Assembly: GCA_900557195.1 (NCBI GenBank)
Contig: USRT01000003.1
Span: 37,677-101,676, forward strand
DNA from: an uncultured Clostridium sp.
GTDB lineage: Bacteria > Bacillota > Clostridia > TANB77 > CAG-508
Length of the DNA: 64,000 nt
Direction of reading: 5' to 3'
Positions within the stretch are counted from its first letter, which is position 1, and the number at the start of each line of letters is the position of its first letter. The notes under the pieces were generated by a model, which had not been told where the DNA came from, searched no databases, and saw only the letters and a program-made list of their open reading frames with translations. The translations under genes were made by a program, and so were the position numbers. This document shows positions 27,401 to 36,445 of this stretch, one piece after another.

Positions 27401-27967
27401 ATGCGAAATATTTTAATTATGGGAATAGGTAGAACAGGAAAAACTACATTAAGTAATATGATAAAAGAGAAATATAAACAATACAATTTAATACATTCAG
27501 ACAATATTAAATGGGCAATAATAAGAGCAACAGGAAAAGAAAAGTATTATAGAACTCATATAGAAGAACAAAAAGAATTTGAACATAGTGAATATTTTCA
27601 GAAAGTATTATTAGAATTATTTAATTCATGTATTAGAAATGATAAAAATAAATATGGGTACATATTAGAAAGTGGACAATTAGAACCTAAATATGTAAAA
27701 GAAATGATTAACTATGAAGAAACACTAGTAATATGTTTAGGACATGGTGATTTAAAAGAAAAAGACATTATAGAATTATGTAGGAAACACGATACAAATC
27801 AAGATTGGACTTATGATATATGTAATAAAGACTTAGAATCACATGTTAGAAAATGGACCGAAATGAACGAGTTATTAAAATTAGAATGTCCTAGATATGG
27901 AATAAAATATATAGATACTTCAGAGAATAGAGAACAAATATTACATAGTATTTTAGAAAGTATATAA
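27401..27967 (+). CDS. P-loop kinase, AAA_18/shikimate-kinase-like
   Basis: The product is 188 residues with Walker A 'GIGRTGKTTLS' (residues 7-17) and a kinase-like 'LIHSDNIKWAI' segment. It is a small nucleoside/uridine-kinase-like ATPase of unknown substrate. It comes 110 bases after the deoxyribosyltransferase-like gene, with GGAAAGAG before the ATG. Native base use. Confidence 0.7.
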   Translation: MRNILIMGIGRTGKTTLSNMIKEKYKQYNLIHSDNIKWAIIRATGKEKYYRTHIEEQKEFEHSEYFQKVLLELFNSCIRNDKNKYGYILESGQLEPKYVKEMINYEETLVICLGHGDLKEKDIIELCRKHDTNQDWTYDICNKDLESHVRKWTEMNELLKLECPRYGIKYIDTSENREQILHSILESI

Positions 27968-28252
27968 TAACATGGAGTAAAAACATGCAAAATAAAACTA
28001 AATTTAGCACAGAAAATAACTTAATAATAGAAATTTATATAAGTTAATAAGGAAAAAGAGAATTTGTTGAATAATTATAAATAAATGGAAGCGGAATTTG
28101 ATGAATTATAAAAAATATAGTAGATATTAATTGACAAATAGAATATAAGATGATAAACTACGAACAATAGTTCACAGACATAACTAAATGTAGTAGTATC
28201 AAAACTAAAAGATTAGATAAGAACTAAATATAATAAAAAAGGAAGTGTTCTT
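27968..28252. other. Intergenic region without recognised features
   Basis: AT-rich sequence with many stops in all frames. AAAGGAAG at the end is the ribosome site of the next gene. Confidence 0.45.
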
Positions 28253-29203
28253 ATGAGAGATATGAAAAATGAGATTATTCTATTTGAAGATGGTGATGTT
28301 AAATTAGAAGTGAGTATGCAAGATGAGACAGTATGGTTAACACAAAAACAAATGGCAGAATTATTTGAAAAAGACAGAAAAACAATAACAAGACATATAC
28401 AGAATATTTATAAAGACGAAGAATTGAATGAAAATTCAGTATGCTCATTTTTTAAGCATACTGCAGAAGATGGAAAAACATATAATGTTCAATATTATAA
28501 TTTGGATATGATTATTTCAATTGGCTATAGAGTGAATAGCAAAAGAGGTATAGCTTTTAGAAAATGGGCAACTAACATATTAAAAGAGTATATGTTAAAA
28601 GGATATGCTATTAACCAAAAAAGACTAGATTATTTAGAAAAAACAATAAAATTAATCGACATAGCTAATCGTATTGATGAAAATTTAGAAAATAATGACG
28701 CAAAAGAAATACTAAGAGTAATTGGAGAATATTCTAAGGCATTAGACTTATTAGACGATTACGATCACAAAACATTAAAGAAAATAAATGGGAATATAGA
28801 TGATAGAAAAATTAATTATAATGAATGTATAAATATAATTAATAAACTAAAGTTTAACGAAAGAAGTTCATTATTTGCTGTTGAAAGAGATAGGGGACTT
28901 GAATCAATTATAGGTAATATTTATCAAAGTTTTGGAGGACAAGACATTTATAAAAGTATTGAAGAAAAATCTGCAAACTTTTTATATTTGATAGTTAAAA
29001 ATCATGTTTTTGCAGATGGTAATAAAAGAATTGCAGCAACACTATTTATATACTTTTTAAATTTCTATGATATCTTATATAAAGACAATAAACAAGTAAT
29101 AGATAACAACACATTAACAGCTTTAACTCTACTAATTGCAGAGTCTAATCCAAAAGAAAAAGAAGTTATTATAGATTTAGTAATGAATTTTTTGAACGAT
29201 TAA
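28253..29203 (+). CDS. RhuM-family protein with C-terminal Fic domain
   Basis: The product is 316 residues. The N-terminal 110 residues are the RhuM 'virulence' domain ('VWLTQKQMAELFEKDRKTITRHI', in parts; 'YYNLDMIISIGYRVNS'). The C-terminal half ends in a Fic/DOC motif 'HVFADGNKRIAATLF' (H-x-F-x-D-G-N-K-R), which AMPylates or phosphorylates a target. No inhibitory antitoxin gene is adjacent. The fragment at 19915 is a truncated relative. Genes of this type travel with accessory DNA. Confidence 0.85.
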   Translation: MRDMKNEIILFEDGDVKLEVSMQDETVWLTQKQMAELFEKDRKTITRHIQNIYKDEELNENSVCSFFKHTAEDGKTYNVQYYNLDMIISIGYRVNSKRGIAFRKWATNILKEYMLKGYAINQKRLDYLEKTIKLIDIANRIDENLENNDAKEILRVIGEYSKALDLLDDYDHKTLKKINGNIDDRKINYNECINIINKLKFNERSSLFAVERDRGLESIIGNIYQSFGGQDIYKSIEEKSANFLYLIVKNHVFADGNKRIAATLFIYFLNFYDILYKDNKQVIDNNTLTALTLLIAESNPKEKEVIIDLVMNFLND

Positions 29204-29270
29204 AAATTTTATTATTAATTTACTTTTATTATATTAGTGTTATAATAATTTTAGAAAGGTGATGATATAA

Positions 29271-29600
29271 ATGAAAGAAAATATTAAAAATGTATTATTA
29301 ATGGGGCTAGGAGCTATATCTCTTACAGGAGAAAAAGCAAATGAACTAAAAAAAGAATTATTAGAAAAAGGAGAAGCTTTATATAAAGAGGGTTCTATAA
29401 AAAATGAAGAGCTAAAAAGAGATTTTAAAGATAAAATAAAAGAAAATACAAATATTAAAATTACTACTGCAAGCAAAGAGGATATTGTAGAAATAATTAA
29501 CAGTTTGAGTGATGAAGAAAAAGAAGAAATCTCAAAATTACTAAAAAATGATTCAGAAGCAGACAAAAGAGATGAAGAAGAAAAAAATGAAAATGATTAA
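29271..29600 (+). CDS. Phasin-like coiled-coil protein
   Basis: The product is 109 residues: a short hydrophobic start ('VLLMGLGAISLTGEKAN') then charged heptads, as in the phasin-like proteins that accompany AarF kinases. It lies 38 bases before the AarF gene in the same direction. GAAAGGTG precedes the ATG. Function is not settled for the family. Confidence 0.7.
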   Translation: MKENIKNVLLMGLGAISLTGEKANELKKELLEKGEALYKEGSIKNEELKRDFKDKIKENTNIKITTASKEDIVEIINSLSDEEKEEISKLLKNDSEADKRDEEEKNEND

Positions 29601-29638
29601 AATCTAAAGAAAAGAGAATTATAGAAAAGGTAGATAGT

Positions 29639-31183
29639 ATGAATGAGAAAATAAGGTTTAAAGAAATTGTTTCAATATTAAAAGACAGTGATTTGATTAG
29701 CGGAATTACTCCAGAAAAATTATGTAATACAATTTCTAAATTAGGTCCTATGTATATAAAATTGGGGCAAATAATGTCTAGTAGATATGATTTATTACCG
29801 AAAGAATATTGTGATGCTTTATCAAATTTAAGAGCAAAAGTAACACCTATGAGTTTTGAAGAAGTTTCAGAAATATTAAACGAAGAATATGGTGATACAA
29901 GCAACATTTTTCAAAGCATATCTAAAACTTGTATAGGTTCCGCTTCTATTGCACAAGTACATAAAGCCAAATTAAAATCTGGAGAAGATGTAGTAATTAA
30001 AGTTCAAAGAAAAAATGTTTATGAAACTATGTCTATGGATGTAAAATTATTAAAAAAAGCTATAAGATTATTACATTTAAACTTAATAATAAAAACAATT
30101 AATTTAGCTAATATAATAGATGAAATATATTATACAGCAAAAGAAGAGATGAATTTTCAAATAGAAGCAAATCATCTTGAAGAATTTAAAGATAATAATA
30201 TTGATATAGCATATGTTGATGTACCAAAAGTATATAATAATTTAGTCACTAAAAAAGTTTTAGTTATGGAAAATATTGAAGGAATAAATTTAGATGATAA
30301 AGAAAAATTAATGAGCCAAGGATATGATATTGAAGAAATAGGATTAAAACTTGCTAATAATTATATTAAACAAGCTTTAGACGATGGCTTTTTCCATGCA
30401 GATCCACATCCAGATAATATTTTTATACGTAATGGAAAGATAGTATTTTTAGATTTAGGAATGATGGGAAGAATTAGTTCTAGAAATAAAATGTTATTAA
30501 AAAATGCAATGAAAGCTATAGTACAGAATAATGTAAGTGAACTTGAACATATATTACTTAGTATATCTACTACAAAAGAGCCTGTAAATCATATTAAGTT
30601 AAGAACAGGGATTCAGAAAATATTAGATAGAAATGCAAATGAGGATATAAAAAATATCAATATAATAGAGTTTATGAATAGTGTAAATAGTCTTTTAAAA
30701 GAAAATAATATATTATTAGATAAAAATATTACTTTGCTAGTTAGAGGAATTTGTGTAATTGAAGGAACTCTAGAAGGTATTAGTCCAAATATTAATTTGT
30801 TAATGGTATTTAATAACAAAATAAAAGAAGATAGTTTTAATGAAGTGTTTTCTAAAGAAATGTTAATGAATACAGGTAAAAATTTTGTAACTGGTGCTAA
30901 TAGTTTAAGTATGCTTCCAAATGAATTGCTAAATTTTATAAAAGATATAAATCGTGGCGAAACTAAGATTGATATAGAAATGGCAAATTCACAAAAGCAA
31001 GTAGATAAGTTAGAAAAAATGTTACATCAGTTAGTAATTGGTCTTTTAGATGCTGCTATTTTATTAGGAGCAAGTATGGTAAATAATCAAATTTTAAGAT
31101 ATGTTTACCTAGTATTTGCTGTTATATTTACAATATGGCTATTTGTACAAATGGCAAAAGACCATTTTCATAAAGGATATTAA
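29639..31183 (+). CDS. AarF/UbiB/ABC1-family atypical kinase
   Basis: The product is 514 residues. The family motifs are present: KxGQ-like 'YIKLGQIMSSR', the Ala-rich 'GSASIAQVHKAKL', 'VVIKVQRK' (catalytic Lys), 'FHADPHPDNIF' and 'LDLGMMG'. Two hydrophobic spans at the C-terminus (about 455-510) anchor it in the membrane. ABC1 proteins are tied to lipid and quinone homeostasis; in anaerobic Clostridia the role is unclear. It forms an operon with the phasin-like gene. It has no CGG. Confidence 0.9.
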   Translation: MNEKIRFKEIVSILKDSDLISGITPEKLCNTISKLGPMYIKLGQIMSSRYDLLPKEYCDALSNLRAKVTPMSFEEVSEILNEEYGDTSNIFQSISKTCIGSASIAQVHKAKLKSGEDVVIKVQRKNVYETMSMDVKLLKKAIRLLHLNLIIKTINLANIIDEIYYTAKEEMNFQIEANHLEEFKDNNIDIAYVDVPKVYNNLVTKKVLVMENIEGINLDDKEKLMSQGYDIEEIGLKLANNYIKQALDDGFFHADPHPDNIFIRNGKIVFLDLGMMGRISSRNKMLLKNAMKAIVQNNVSELEHILLSISTTKEPVNHIKLRTGIQKILDRNANEDIKNINIIEFMNSVNSLLKENNILLDKNITLLVRGICVIEGTLEGISPNINLLMVFNNKIKEDSFNEVFSKEMLMNTGKNFVTGANSLSMLPNELLNFIKDINRGETKIDIEMANSQKQVDKLEKMLHQLVIGLLDAAILLGASMVNNQILRYVYLVFAVIFTIWLFVQMAKDHFHKGY

Positions 31184-31201
31184 AACAGACAAAATCTGAC
31201 A

Positions 31202-31345
31202 AAGATACTAAATATTCCTAGCAATTATAAACTTGAAAATTTGCTTCAATTTGGATATCCCTCAGAAGAAGGAATTAAACCAAGCTCAAAACACTATGAA
31301 AGAGAAAATATAGAAAAATTAGTGTATTGGAATGATTTTAAATAA
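31202..31345 (+). pseudogene. Nitroreductase C-terminal remnant
   Basis: An open stretch of 47 codons without a start reads 'LNIPSNYKLENLLQFGYP', then 'SKHYERENIEKLVYW' and a stop. This resembles the end of nitroreductase-family proteins. The rest of the gene is missing, so it is a relic. Confidence 0.45.
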
Positions 31346-31370
31346 TTAATAAAGATATTATATAAACAAA

Positions 31371-31410
31371 AACAGCACCACTAACAAGAAAAGTTAGTGG
31401 TGCTGTTTTG
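31371..31410. terminator. Bidirectional terminator beside dapB
   Basis: AACAGCACCACTAAC pairs perfectly with GTTAGTGGTGCTGTT around a 7-base loop. Confidence 0.85.
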
Positions 31411-31462
31411 TTTGTTCGGTATTGAAACTTTTAAATTAGATTTACAACATAAAGAACATGGA

Positions 31463-32212
31463 TTAAACCAAATCATTCATATTGTAAAAGCCAGATTCGA
31501 AGTTAAGCAAGTATCTTGCAGCCCTGACAGAACCTTCTGCAAAAACCATTCGAGAATACGCAGTATGGCTGATAGAAAAAGTCTCATTCTCGCTAAAAAA
31601 GGATACCGTGTGTTCGCCAACGATATTACCGCCACGAAGTGAAGCAAGTCCGATTTCGTCTTTTTCTCTTTTTCCAGTACGTCCATAAATCATCTTCTTT
31701 TCGTTGTTAAAAGCGCTATTTACAGCACTAAACAACATTTTTGCAGTACCACTAGGGTTATCTGCTTTTCTGCTGTGGTGTTTTTCTAAAATTTCGATAT
31801 CGGCATTTTTGCCAAGAATAGTCGAATACTCTTTCAAGAGTTTTGTAAACACAACAACTTCCAAGGACATGTTTGCAGATTGGAATACAGGGATTTTGTC
31901 TGAGTACTCATGCAATTTGTGAATTTGTTCCTCAGACAGTCCTGTAGTTGCAACTACAATAGGAATGTCGTTTTCGTAGGCGTACTTTGAGATTATCTCG
32001 GTTGCAGTGGGGCTAGAAAAGTCGATAATGATATCAGGCTTTGCGTTAATTTGAGCAATCTCATGAAAAACAGGAAAATTGAACATTCCAGTCAAATCAA
32101 TAGATTTGTCAAATCCACAAAGGACTGCCATATCAGAAGAAGCATTAACTGCCTCTACGACAAGTTGTCCCATGTGACCCAAACAACCACAGACCAAAAC
32201 TTTCTTCTTCAT
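31463..32212 (-). CDS. dapB: 4-hydroxy-tetrahydrodipicolinate reductase
   Basis: The 249-residue enzyme of lysine/diaminopimelate synthesis reduces HTPA with NAD(P)H. The nucleotide-binding start 'VLVCGCLGHMGQL', 'VVATTGLSEEQ' and the catalytic block 'EKHHSRKADNPSGTA' are present. It has its own promoter, AGGAGG ribosome site and strong terminator, and is not with other lysine genes; the aspartokinase is 30 kb away. Codon use is much richer in GC than neighbours, so it probably came from outside and may have replaced a native copy. No in-frame CGG was found. Confidence 0.92.
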   Translation of the reverse strand: MKKKVLVCGCLGHMGQLVVEAVNASSDMAVLCGFDKSIDLTGMFNFPVFHEIAQINAKPDIIIDFSSPTATEIISKYAYENDIPIVVATTGLSEEQIHKLHEYSDKIPVFQSANMSLEVVVFTKLLKEYSTILGKNADIEILEKHHSRKADNPSGTAKMLFSAVNSAFNNEKKMIYGRTGKREKDEIGLASLRGGNIVGEHTVSFFSENETFSISHTAYSRMVFAEGSVRAARYLLNFESGFYNMNDLV

Positions 32213-32248
32213 AAAAAATACCTCCTAGGGTTAAAATTTTGTATAGGC

Positions 32249-32277
32249 ATTATACAATACTATATGTAAAATTTCAA
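32249..32277 (-). promoter_or_regulatory. dapB promoter
   Basis: On the minus strand TTGAAA and TATAAT are separated by 17 bases, about 40 bases before the dapB start. Confidence 0.7.
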
Positions 32278-32433
32278 CACAATTTGTCGCAAATTATTAT
32301 TATACAATCAAATCATTCTTTTTGCATTTAAGTATTATGGTTGAAAAAAGAATGAATGTATAGTAATATTATAAAAGTAAAATGGAATGAGAGGATATTT
32401 TTTTCTCTAGTTAAAAAGGTGTGATAGTAAAAT

Positions 32434-33366
32434 ATGATGAATAAAAATAAAGAGATTATAACTTCTAATAATAAAATTAAGGTATGTAATAATATACAAG
32501 AAGTTAAAGATTTTATAAAGATGAATAAAGAAATAAATATTTGTTTATATTTGGCATATAAAGAACCTATAGAATGGGAGATATCAACAAGTAGAGTATA
32601 TATGAATAAAATCTACAAAAATTTAGTGTATTTACCAATTAATATAAAAAAGAACGATTTTGAATCACTTAAAGAGATATATGATTTAAGTGAACAAAAT
32701 AATCAAATTGTTGCAATTAATCAAACTCAACCACATAAAAGTAATCCAGTATTAAAGGAATGGTTTAGAAATAAAACAATACCTGATAATGTAGATTCAC
32801 TAATAAAAGATCAAAACAATAAATTAACATGTTATGATTTAAATGGGCCATCTTTTACAGATTGGTTTAAAGAAGATGTGTCAACGCTAAAAAATAGATC
32901 AGTAATACTTTTTGGTGTAGGTGGTGTGGGTGAACCTATTGCTAGGAGAATTGCCAAGGAAGGGATTAATTCATTATATCTAATAGATATAAATTCAAAA
33001 GAGAATCTAGCAAAAGAGTTATCTAATGATACTAAAGTAACATATCTAGAAAAATTAAATGAAATATGTTTAGAAAATGATAGTTTTATATTTATTAATT
33101 GTACTGGAAAAGAAGGCGGAAACGATAATAGTGCGGTTGAATTTCTAAAAAAATATAAAAATATGAATAATATATTTGTAGATTTGAGACCACAAATAAA
33201 TATAGAAATAGTAAACTTAGCTAAAAAACTGGGTTGGAACGCTTATACAGGGTTTGGAATGAATGCAAGAAATGATTATACGCTACTAAAAAAAATAAGT
33301 GAATTAATAAATATAAAAATACCATCTTTTGAGGAATTTAAAAAATTAGTGGAAGAGGCATCATAG
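32434..33366 (+). CDS. Shikimate-dehydrogenase-like protein
   Basis: The product is 310 residues. The C-terminal Rossmann half ('SVILFGVGGVGEPIARRIA', 'FINCTG', 'GFGMNARNDYTLLKK') follows the shikimate/quinate dehydrogenase pattern, and the N-terminal half contains 'YDLNGPSFTDWF'. It is stand-alone, away from aromatic pathway genes, so it may not act on shikimate. The first of two ATGs (32434) is taken, with AAAGGTGTG upstream. The next genes in the same direction are accessory nucleotide-type genes. Confidence 0.65.
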   Translation: MMNKNKEIITSNNKIKVCNNIQEVKDFIKMNKEINICLYLAYKEPIEWEISTSRVYMNKIYKNLVYLPINIKKNDFESLKEIYDLSEQNNQIVAINQTQPHKSNPVLKEWFRNKTIPDNVDSLIKDQNNKLTCYDLNGPSFTDWFKEDVSTLKNRSVILFGVGGVGEPIARRIAKEGINSLYLIDINSKENLAKELSNDTKVTYLEKLNEICLENDSFIFINCTGKEGGNDNSAVEFLKKYKNMNNIFVDLRPQINIEIVNLAKKLGWNAYTGFGMNARNDYTLLKKISELINIKIPSFEEFKKLVEEAS

Positions 33367-33441
33367 AAAATATTTAAAATAAAAAATATGATTAAATAAA
33401 ACAATATATTGAATCATATAGGATAGAAGAAAGGAATAAAA

Positions 33442-33849
33442 ATGAATAAATTTAAAAATATAATGATAACTGGAACCATTACATCAGCTAAAGAAGATAG
33501 TTTAAAAATATATGAAACTTTAGTAGAAGAATTATCTCAATATACTGACAAGATATATTCTCCTATTGATACAATAAAATTCAAAGGAACTAATGAAGAG
33601 ATGTATACAAGAGTAATGAAACTTTTACAAGAAACCGATCTAGTAATTGCAGAAATGAGTAGCCCTTCAACAGGACAAGGAATGGAATTACAAGAAGCTG
33701 TGAGATTAAATATTCCTATAATAATAGTTGCTAAAGTAGGAAGTAAAATATCTAGCACAGTTTTAGGTTCGGGAAAAATAAAAGCGACATTATTTTATAA
33801 TGATAAAGATGACATTAAAAAGAACTTAAATGGAATTTTAAAAATATAA
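33442..33849 (+). CDS. Second nucleoside 2-deoxyribosyltransferase-like protein
   Basis: The product is 135 residues. 'MITGTITSAKEDSLKIYETL', 'TDLVIAEMSSPSTGQGMELQ' and 'IPIIIVAKVGSKIS' follow the same fold as the 26898 gene; the Glu in 'QGMELQ' is the likely catalytic residue. GAAAGGA precedes the ATG. This branch resembles the DNPH1-like 5-monophosphate N-glycosidases. The substrate is not known. Confidence 0.65.
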   Translation: MNKFKNIMITGTITSAKEDSLKIYETLVEELSQYTDKIYSPIDTIKFKGTNEEMYTRVMKLLQETDLVIAEMSSPSTGQGMELQEAVRLNIPIIIVAKVGSKISSTVLGSGKIKATLFYNDKDDIKKNLNGILKI

Positions 33850-33905
33850 GTGAACATTTATATTATATATAATGGAAAATTACATGAATATTAGTGGAGG
33901 GTAAT

Positions 33906-34303
33906 ATGGAAATAGATTTTAATCTTATAGAAAAAATGATAGAAGTGATAAAAAATGCTTATGATGAAACAAAACAAATAAAGGATAAAAATATAAAGAA
34001 TAAAGAACTAAATGATATAGTAACAGATATAGATGTTTTTATGGAAAACAAAATTGTTACATTTATAAAAGAATGTTTTCCGAATCATTCAATATATGCA
34101 GAAGAAAGTGGAGAACATAACAAAAACAGTGAATATGAATGGCTTATAGACCCAATAGATGGAACAATAAATTATTAGTTCAAGAAGCAGGAGGTAAAGT
34201 GACTAATCTGCAAGGGAATAAAAGAGATAATATAGATACTATGCTTGTTACAAATGGCAATATTCATGAAGAAATAGTAGCAGTTATTAATGATAAAAAA
34301 TAA
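33906..34303 (+). pseudogene. Inositol monophosphatase-family gene with internal deletion
   Basis: The N-terminal part reads through 'DIVTDIDVFMENKI', 'SIYAEESGEH' and 'WLIDPIDGTINY', the metal site of IMPases, then stops at 34176. Directly after, in another frame, comes the C-terminal end 'LVQEAGGKVTNLQG...MLVTNGNIHEEIVAVI' (in parts). About 100 residues between are missing. It is a deletion pseudogene and does not involve CGG. Confidence 0.8.
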
Positions 34304-34383
34304 AGTTTGCAATTTTAATTCGTGTAAAATTCGTGTAATGAAAATATTGATTTTGAAAACTTACAAAAAAGTTTATTAAAAAT

Positions 34384-34400
34384 GGTCGACAGTGTCGACC
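34384..34400. promoter_or_regulatory. Perfect 8+1+8 palindrome, candidate operator
   Basis: GGTCGACA-G-TGTCGACC stands 99 bases upstream of the AlbA-type regulator in otherwise AT-rich DNA. Its GC content and symmetry suggest a dimeric repressor site. Confidence 0.5.
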
Positions 34401-34498
34401 GAATTTATTTAAGTAATTTTTTTGATAAATATTTCAATATATATTTTAAACAAATAGTAATCTTAATATAATAAGTAAATAAAAGAAGGTGATTTTGA

Positions 34499-35857
34499 TT
34501 GAATAATAAATTTCAAGAAGATGAGATAACAGAATTAAAAAAATCTACAAGTGAATTAAAAGAAGCAATAGTATCAATTGTTTCTATATTAAATAAACAT
34601 AGACATGGAAAACTATATTTTGGAATAAAAGATGATGGAACAGTAGTTGGGCAAGAAGTTAGTGGAAAAACACTAAGATATATTTCAGAAGTTATTTCAA
34701 ATAAAATAGAGCCAAAAATCTATCCAAAGATAAGCAATGTAAAAATAGAAGATAAAGATTGCATTCTAGTGGAATTTGATGGAGAAGATGTTCCATACTT
34801 TGCTGATGGAAGAGCATATATAAGAGTAAGCGATAGAGACCAAAAACTTTCCATTTCTGAAATGAGAAAAATATTTTTAAAAACAGAAAATGAAAGTGGA
34901 AGTTGGGATTCAAGAATTTCAGACAAAACAATATGCGATGTTAATGAAGAAATATTGAAGGATTATATAGAAAGAGCCAATAAAGCTAAGAGGATACCAT
35001 TTCAATATACCAATAAAGAAGATGTTTTAAACAAGTTAGGATTATTAAAAGAGAATAAGTTATTAAATGCAGGAAAGGTTTTATTTTGCGATAATAATAA
35101 TGTAGAACTTCAAATGGCGATTTTTGCAACAGATACCAAAACAACATTTATAGATATAGATAAAGTAGCAGGAAACATTTTCGATTTAATAAAAATAGGA
35201 CAAGAATATATTAGAAAAAATATTATATGGAATGTAAAAATAACAGACAAAAGAGAAGAATATCCAGAAATCCCACTAGATTCTATAAGAGAGGCTATTA
35301 TAAATAGTTATGCACATAGGCTATATCAAGACCCTAAAGGAACTGAGATTTCAATATTTAAAAATAAAGTAGAAATATATAATCCTGGAACATTTCCAGA
35401 ACAATATACACCAGAAGATTATATACAAAATAGGGCACATTCAGTATTTAGAAATCCAATAATTGCTAATATTTTATACAAATCAAATGATACAGAAACA
35501 TACTCTTCTGGAATAAGAAGAATATATGAGGAATGTACAGCAAATCAAGTAAAAGTGGAATTTAGAAAAGAAAAAATAGGTTTTACTATAATTTTTTATA
35601 GAAAAAATTACGAAGAAGAAAATAAGGTTACTAAAAATGTCGGTGTAAATGTCGGTGTAAATGTCGGTGTAAATTCAACACAAAGAAAAATTTTAGAGTT
35701 AATAGAACAAAATCAAAATATAACTCAAAAAGAAATAGCATCTAAGTTAAAAACTACTGTAAGAACAATAGAAAGAAATATTAATGTTCTAAAAGAAAAA
35801 GAAATATTACAAAGAGTAGGAACAGATAAAGTAGGATATTGGGAAATTAAAAGATAA
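34499..35857 (+). CDS. AlbA_2/Schlafen-type ATP-binding regulator with NVGV repeats
   Basis: The product is 452 residues. The N-terminal AlbA_2 domain includes 'GKLYFGIKDDGTVVGQEV'. The HATPase_c-like middle has 'REAIINSYAHRLY' and 'VEIYNPGTFPE'. A low-complexity run of NVGV units (a 12-bp unit repeated three times near 35637-35675) joins a C-terminal winged helix ('ITQKEIASKLKTTVRTIER'). The start is TTG with GAAGGTG upstream. These proteins are DNA-binding regulators often linked to defence islands. The CGG letters in the repeat are out of frame (GTC-GGT) and are not recoding sites. Confidence 0.8.
   Translation: MNNKFQEDEITELKKSTSELKEAIVSIVSILNKHRHGKLYFGIKDDGTVVGQEVSGKTLRYISEVISNKIEPKIYPKISNVKIEDKDCILVEFDGEDVPYFADGRAYIRVSDRDQKLSISEMRKIFLKTENESGSWDSRISDKTICDVNEEILKDYIERANKAKRIPFQYTNKEDVLNKLGLLKENKLLNAGKVLFCDNNNVELQMAIFATDTKTTFIDIDKVAGNIFDLIKIGQEYIRKNIIWNVKITDKREEYPEIPLDSIREAIINSYAHRLYQDPKGTEISIFKNKVEIYNPGTFPEQYTPEDYIQNRAHSVFRNPIIANILYKSNDTETYSSGIRRIYEECTANQVKVEFRKEKIGFTIIFYRKNYEEENKVTKNVGVNVGVNVGVNSTQRKILELIEQNQNITQKEIASKLKTTVRTIERNINVLKEKEILQRVGTDKVGYWEIKR
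35635..35675 (+). repeat. 12-bp tandem repeat (AATGTCGGTGTA) x3
   Basis: Three perfect in-frame copies encode N-V-G-V units. Copy-number change would keep the frame. Confidence 0.85.
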
Positions 35858-35892
35858 TCAGAAGAATTTAAATTATTATAGAGGTAACAGAT

Positions 35893-36429
35893 ATGAAAAA
35901 TTTAGGTACAATAGAATTAGAAACTGAAAGATTAATTTTAAGAAGGTTTAAAGAAAAAGATGCAGAAGAATTATACTTTGGTTTTATTAATCAAAAAGAA
36001 TTTTTATATTATGCCAATAAGGAAAGAAAAACTTTAGAAGAAGAAAAAATGTCTTTAATTAATATTAATAATAAATATGAAATAAAAAACTACTACAATT
36101 GGTTAATAACATTAAAAGAAACAAAAAAGATAGTAGGTTCAATAAATTTAAATGTAAATGAATATAATGATTCAGTTGAGTTTAACTATGCTATAGACAA
36201 TAGATATACTAATAAAGGATATATGACAGAAGCATTAGAGATAGTAAAAAATTTTTGCCTAAATAAGTTAAAAGTACAAAGATTTCAAGGTGGATGTTGT
36301 ATAGAAAATATAGCTTCTAAAAAAGTTATGGAAAAGTGTAAAATGGAATATGAAGGTACTTTAAGGAAATATATAAAATTAAAAGATGGGTACCATGATA
36401 TGTGTATGTATTCAATAATAAATAATTAA
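35893..36429 (+). CDS. GNAT acetyltransferase, RimJ/RimL-like
   Basis: The product is 178 residues. 'ELETERLILRRFKEKDAEELY' at the start (in parts) and 'GYMTEALEIVKNFCLNKL' with 'ENIASKKVMEKCKMEYEG' are the RimJ-type acetyl-CoA fold. It lies 35 bases after the regulator and 16 bases before uvrB, so it may be cotranscribed. Substrate unknown. Confidence 0.85.
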   Translation: MKNLGTIELETERLILRRFKEKDAEELYFGFINQKEFLYYANKERKTLEEEKMSLININNKYEIKNYYNWLITLKETKKIVGSINLNVNEYNDSVEFNYAIDNRYTNKGYMTEALEIVKNFCLNKLKVQRFQGGCCIENIASKKVMEKCKMEYEGTLRKYIKLKDGYHDMCMYSIINN

Positions 36430-36445
36430 TATGGTGGAGGAAAAA

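Noticed and set aside
35637..35675. CGG letters in the NVGV repeat as recoding sites
   Set aside because: They are out of frame (GTC-GGT), and the protein continues normally to its winged helix.
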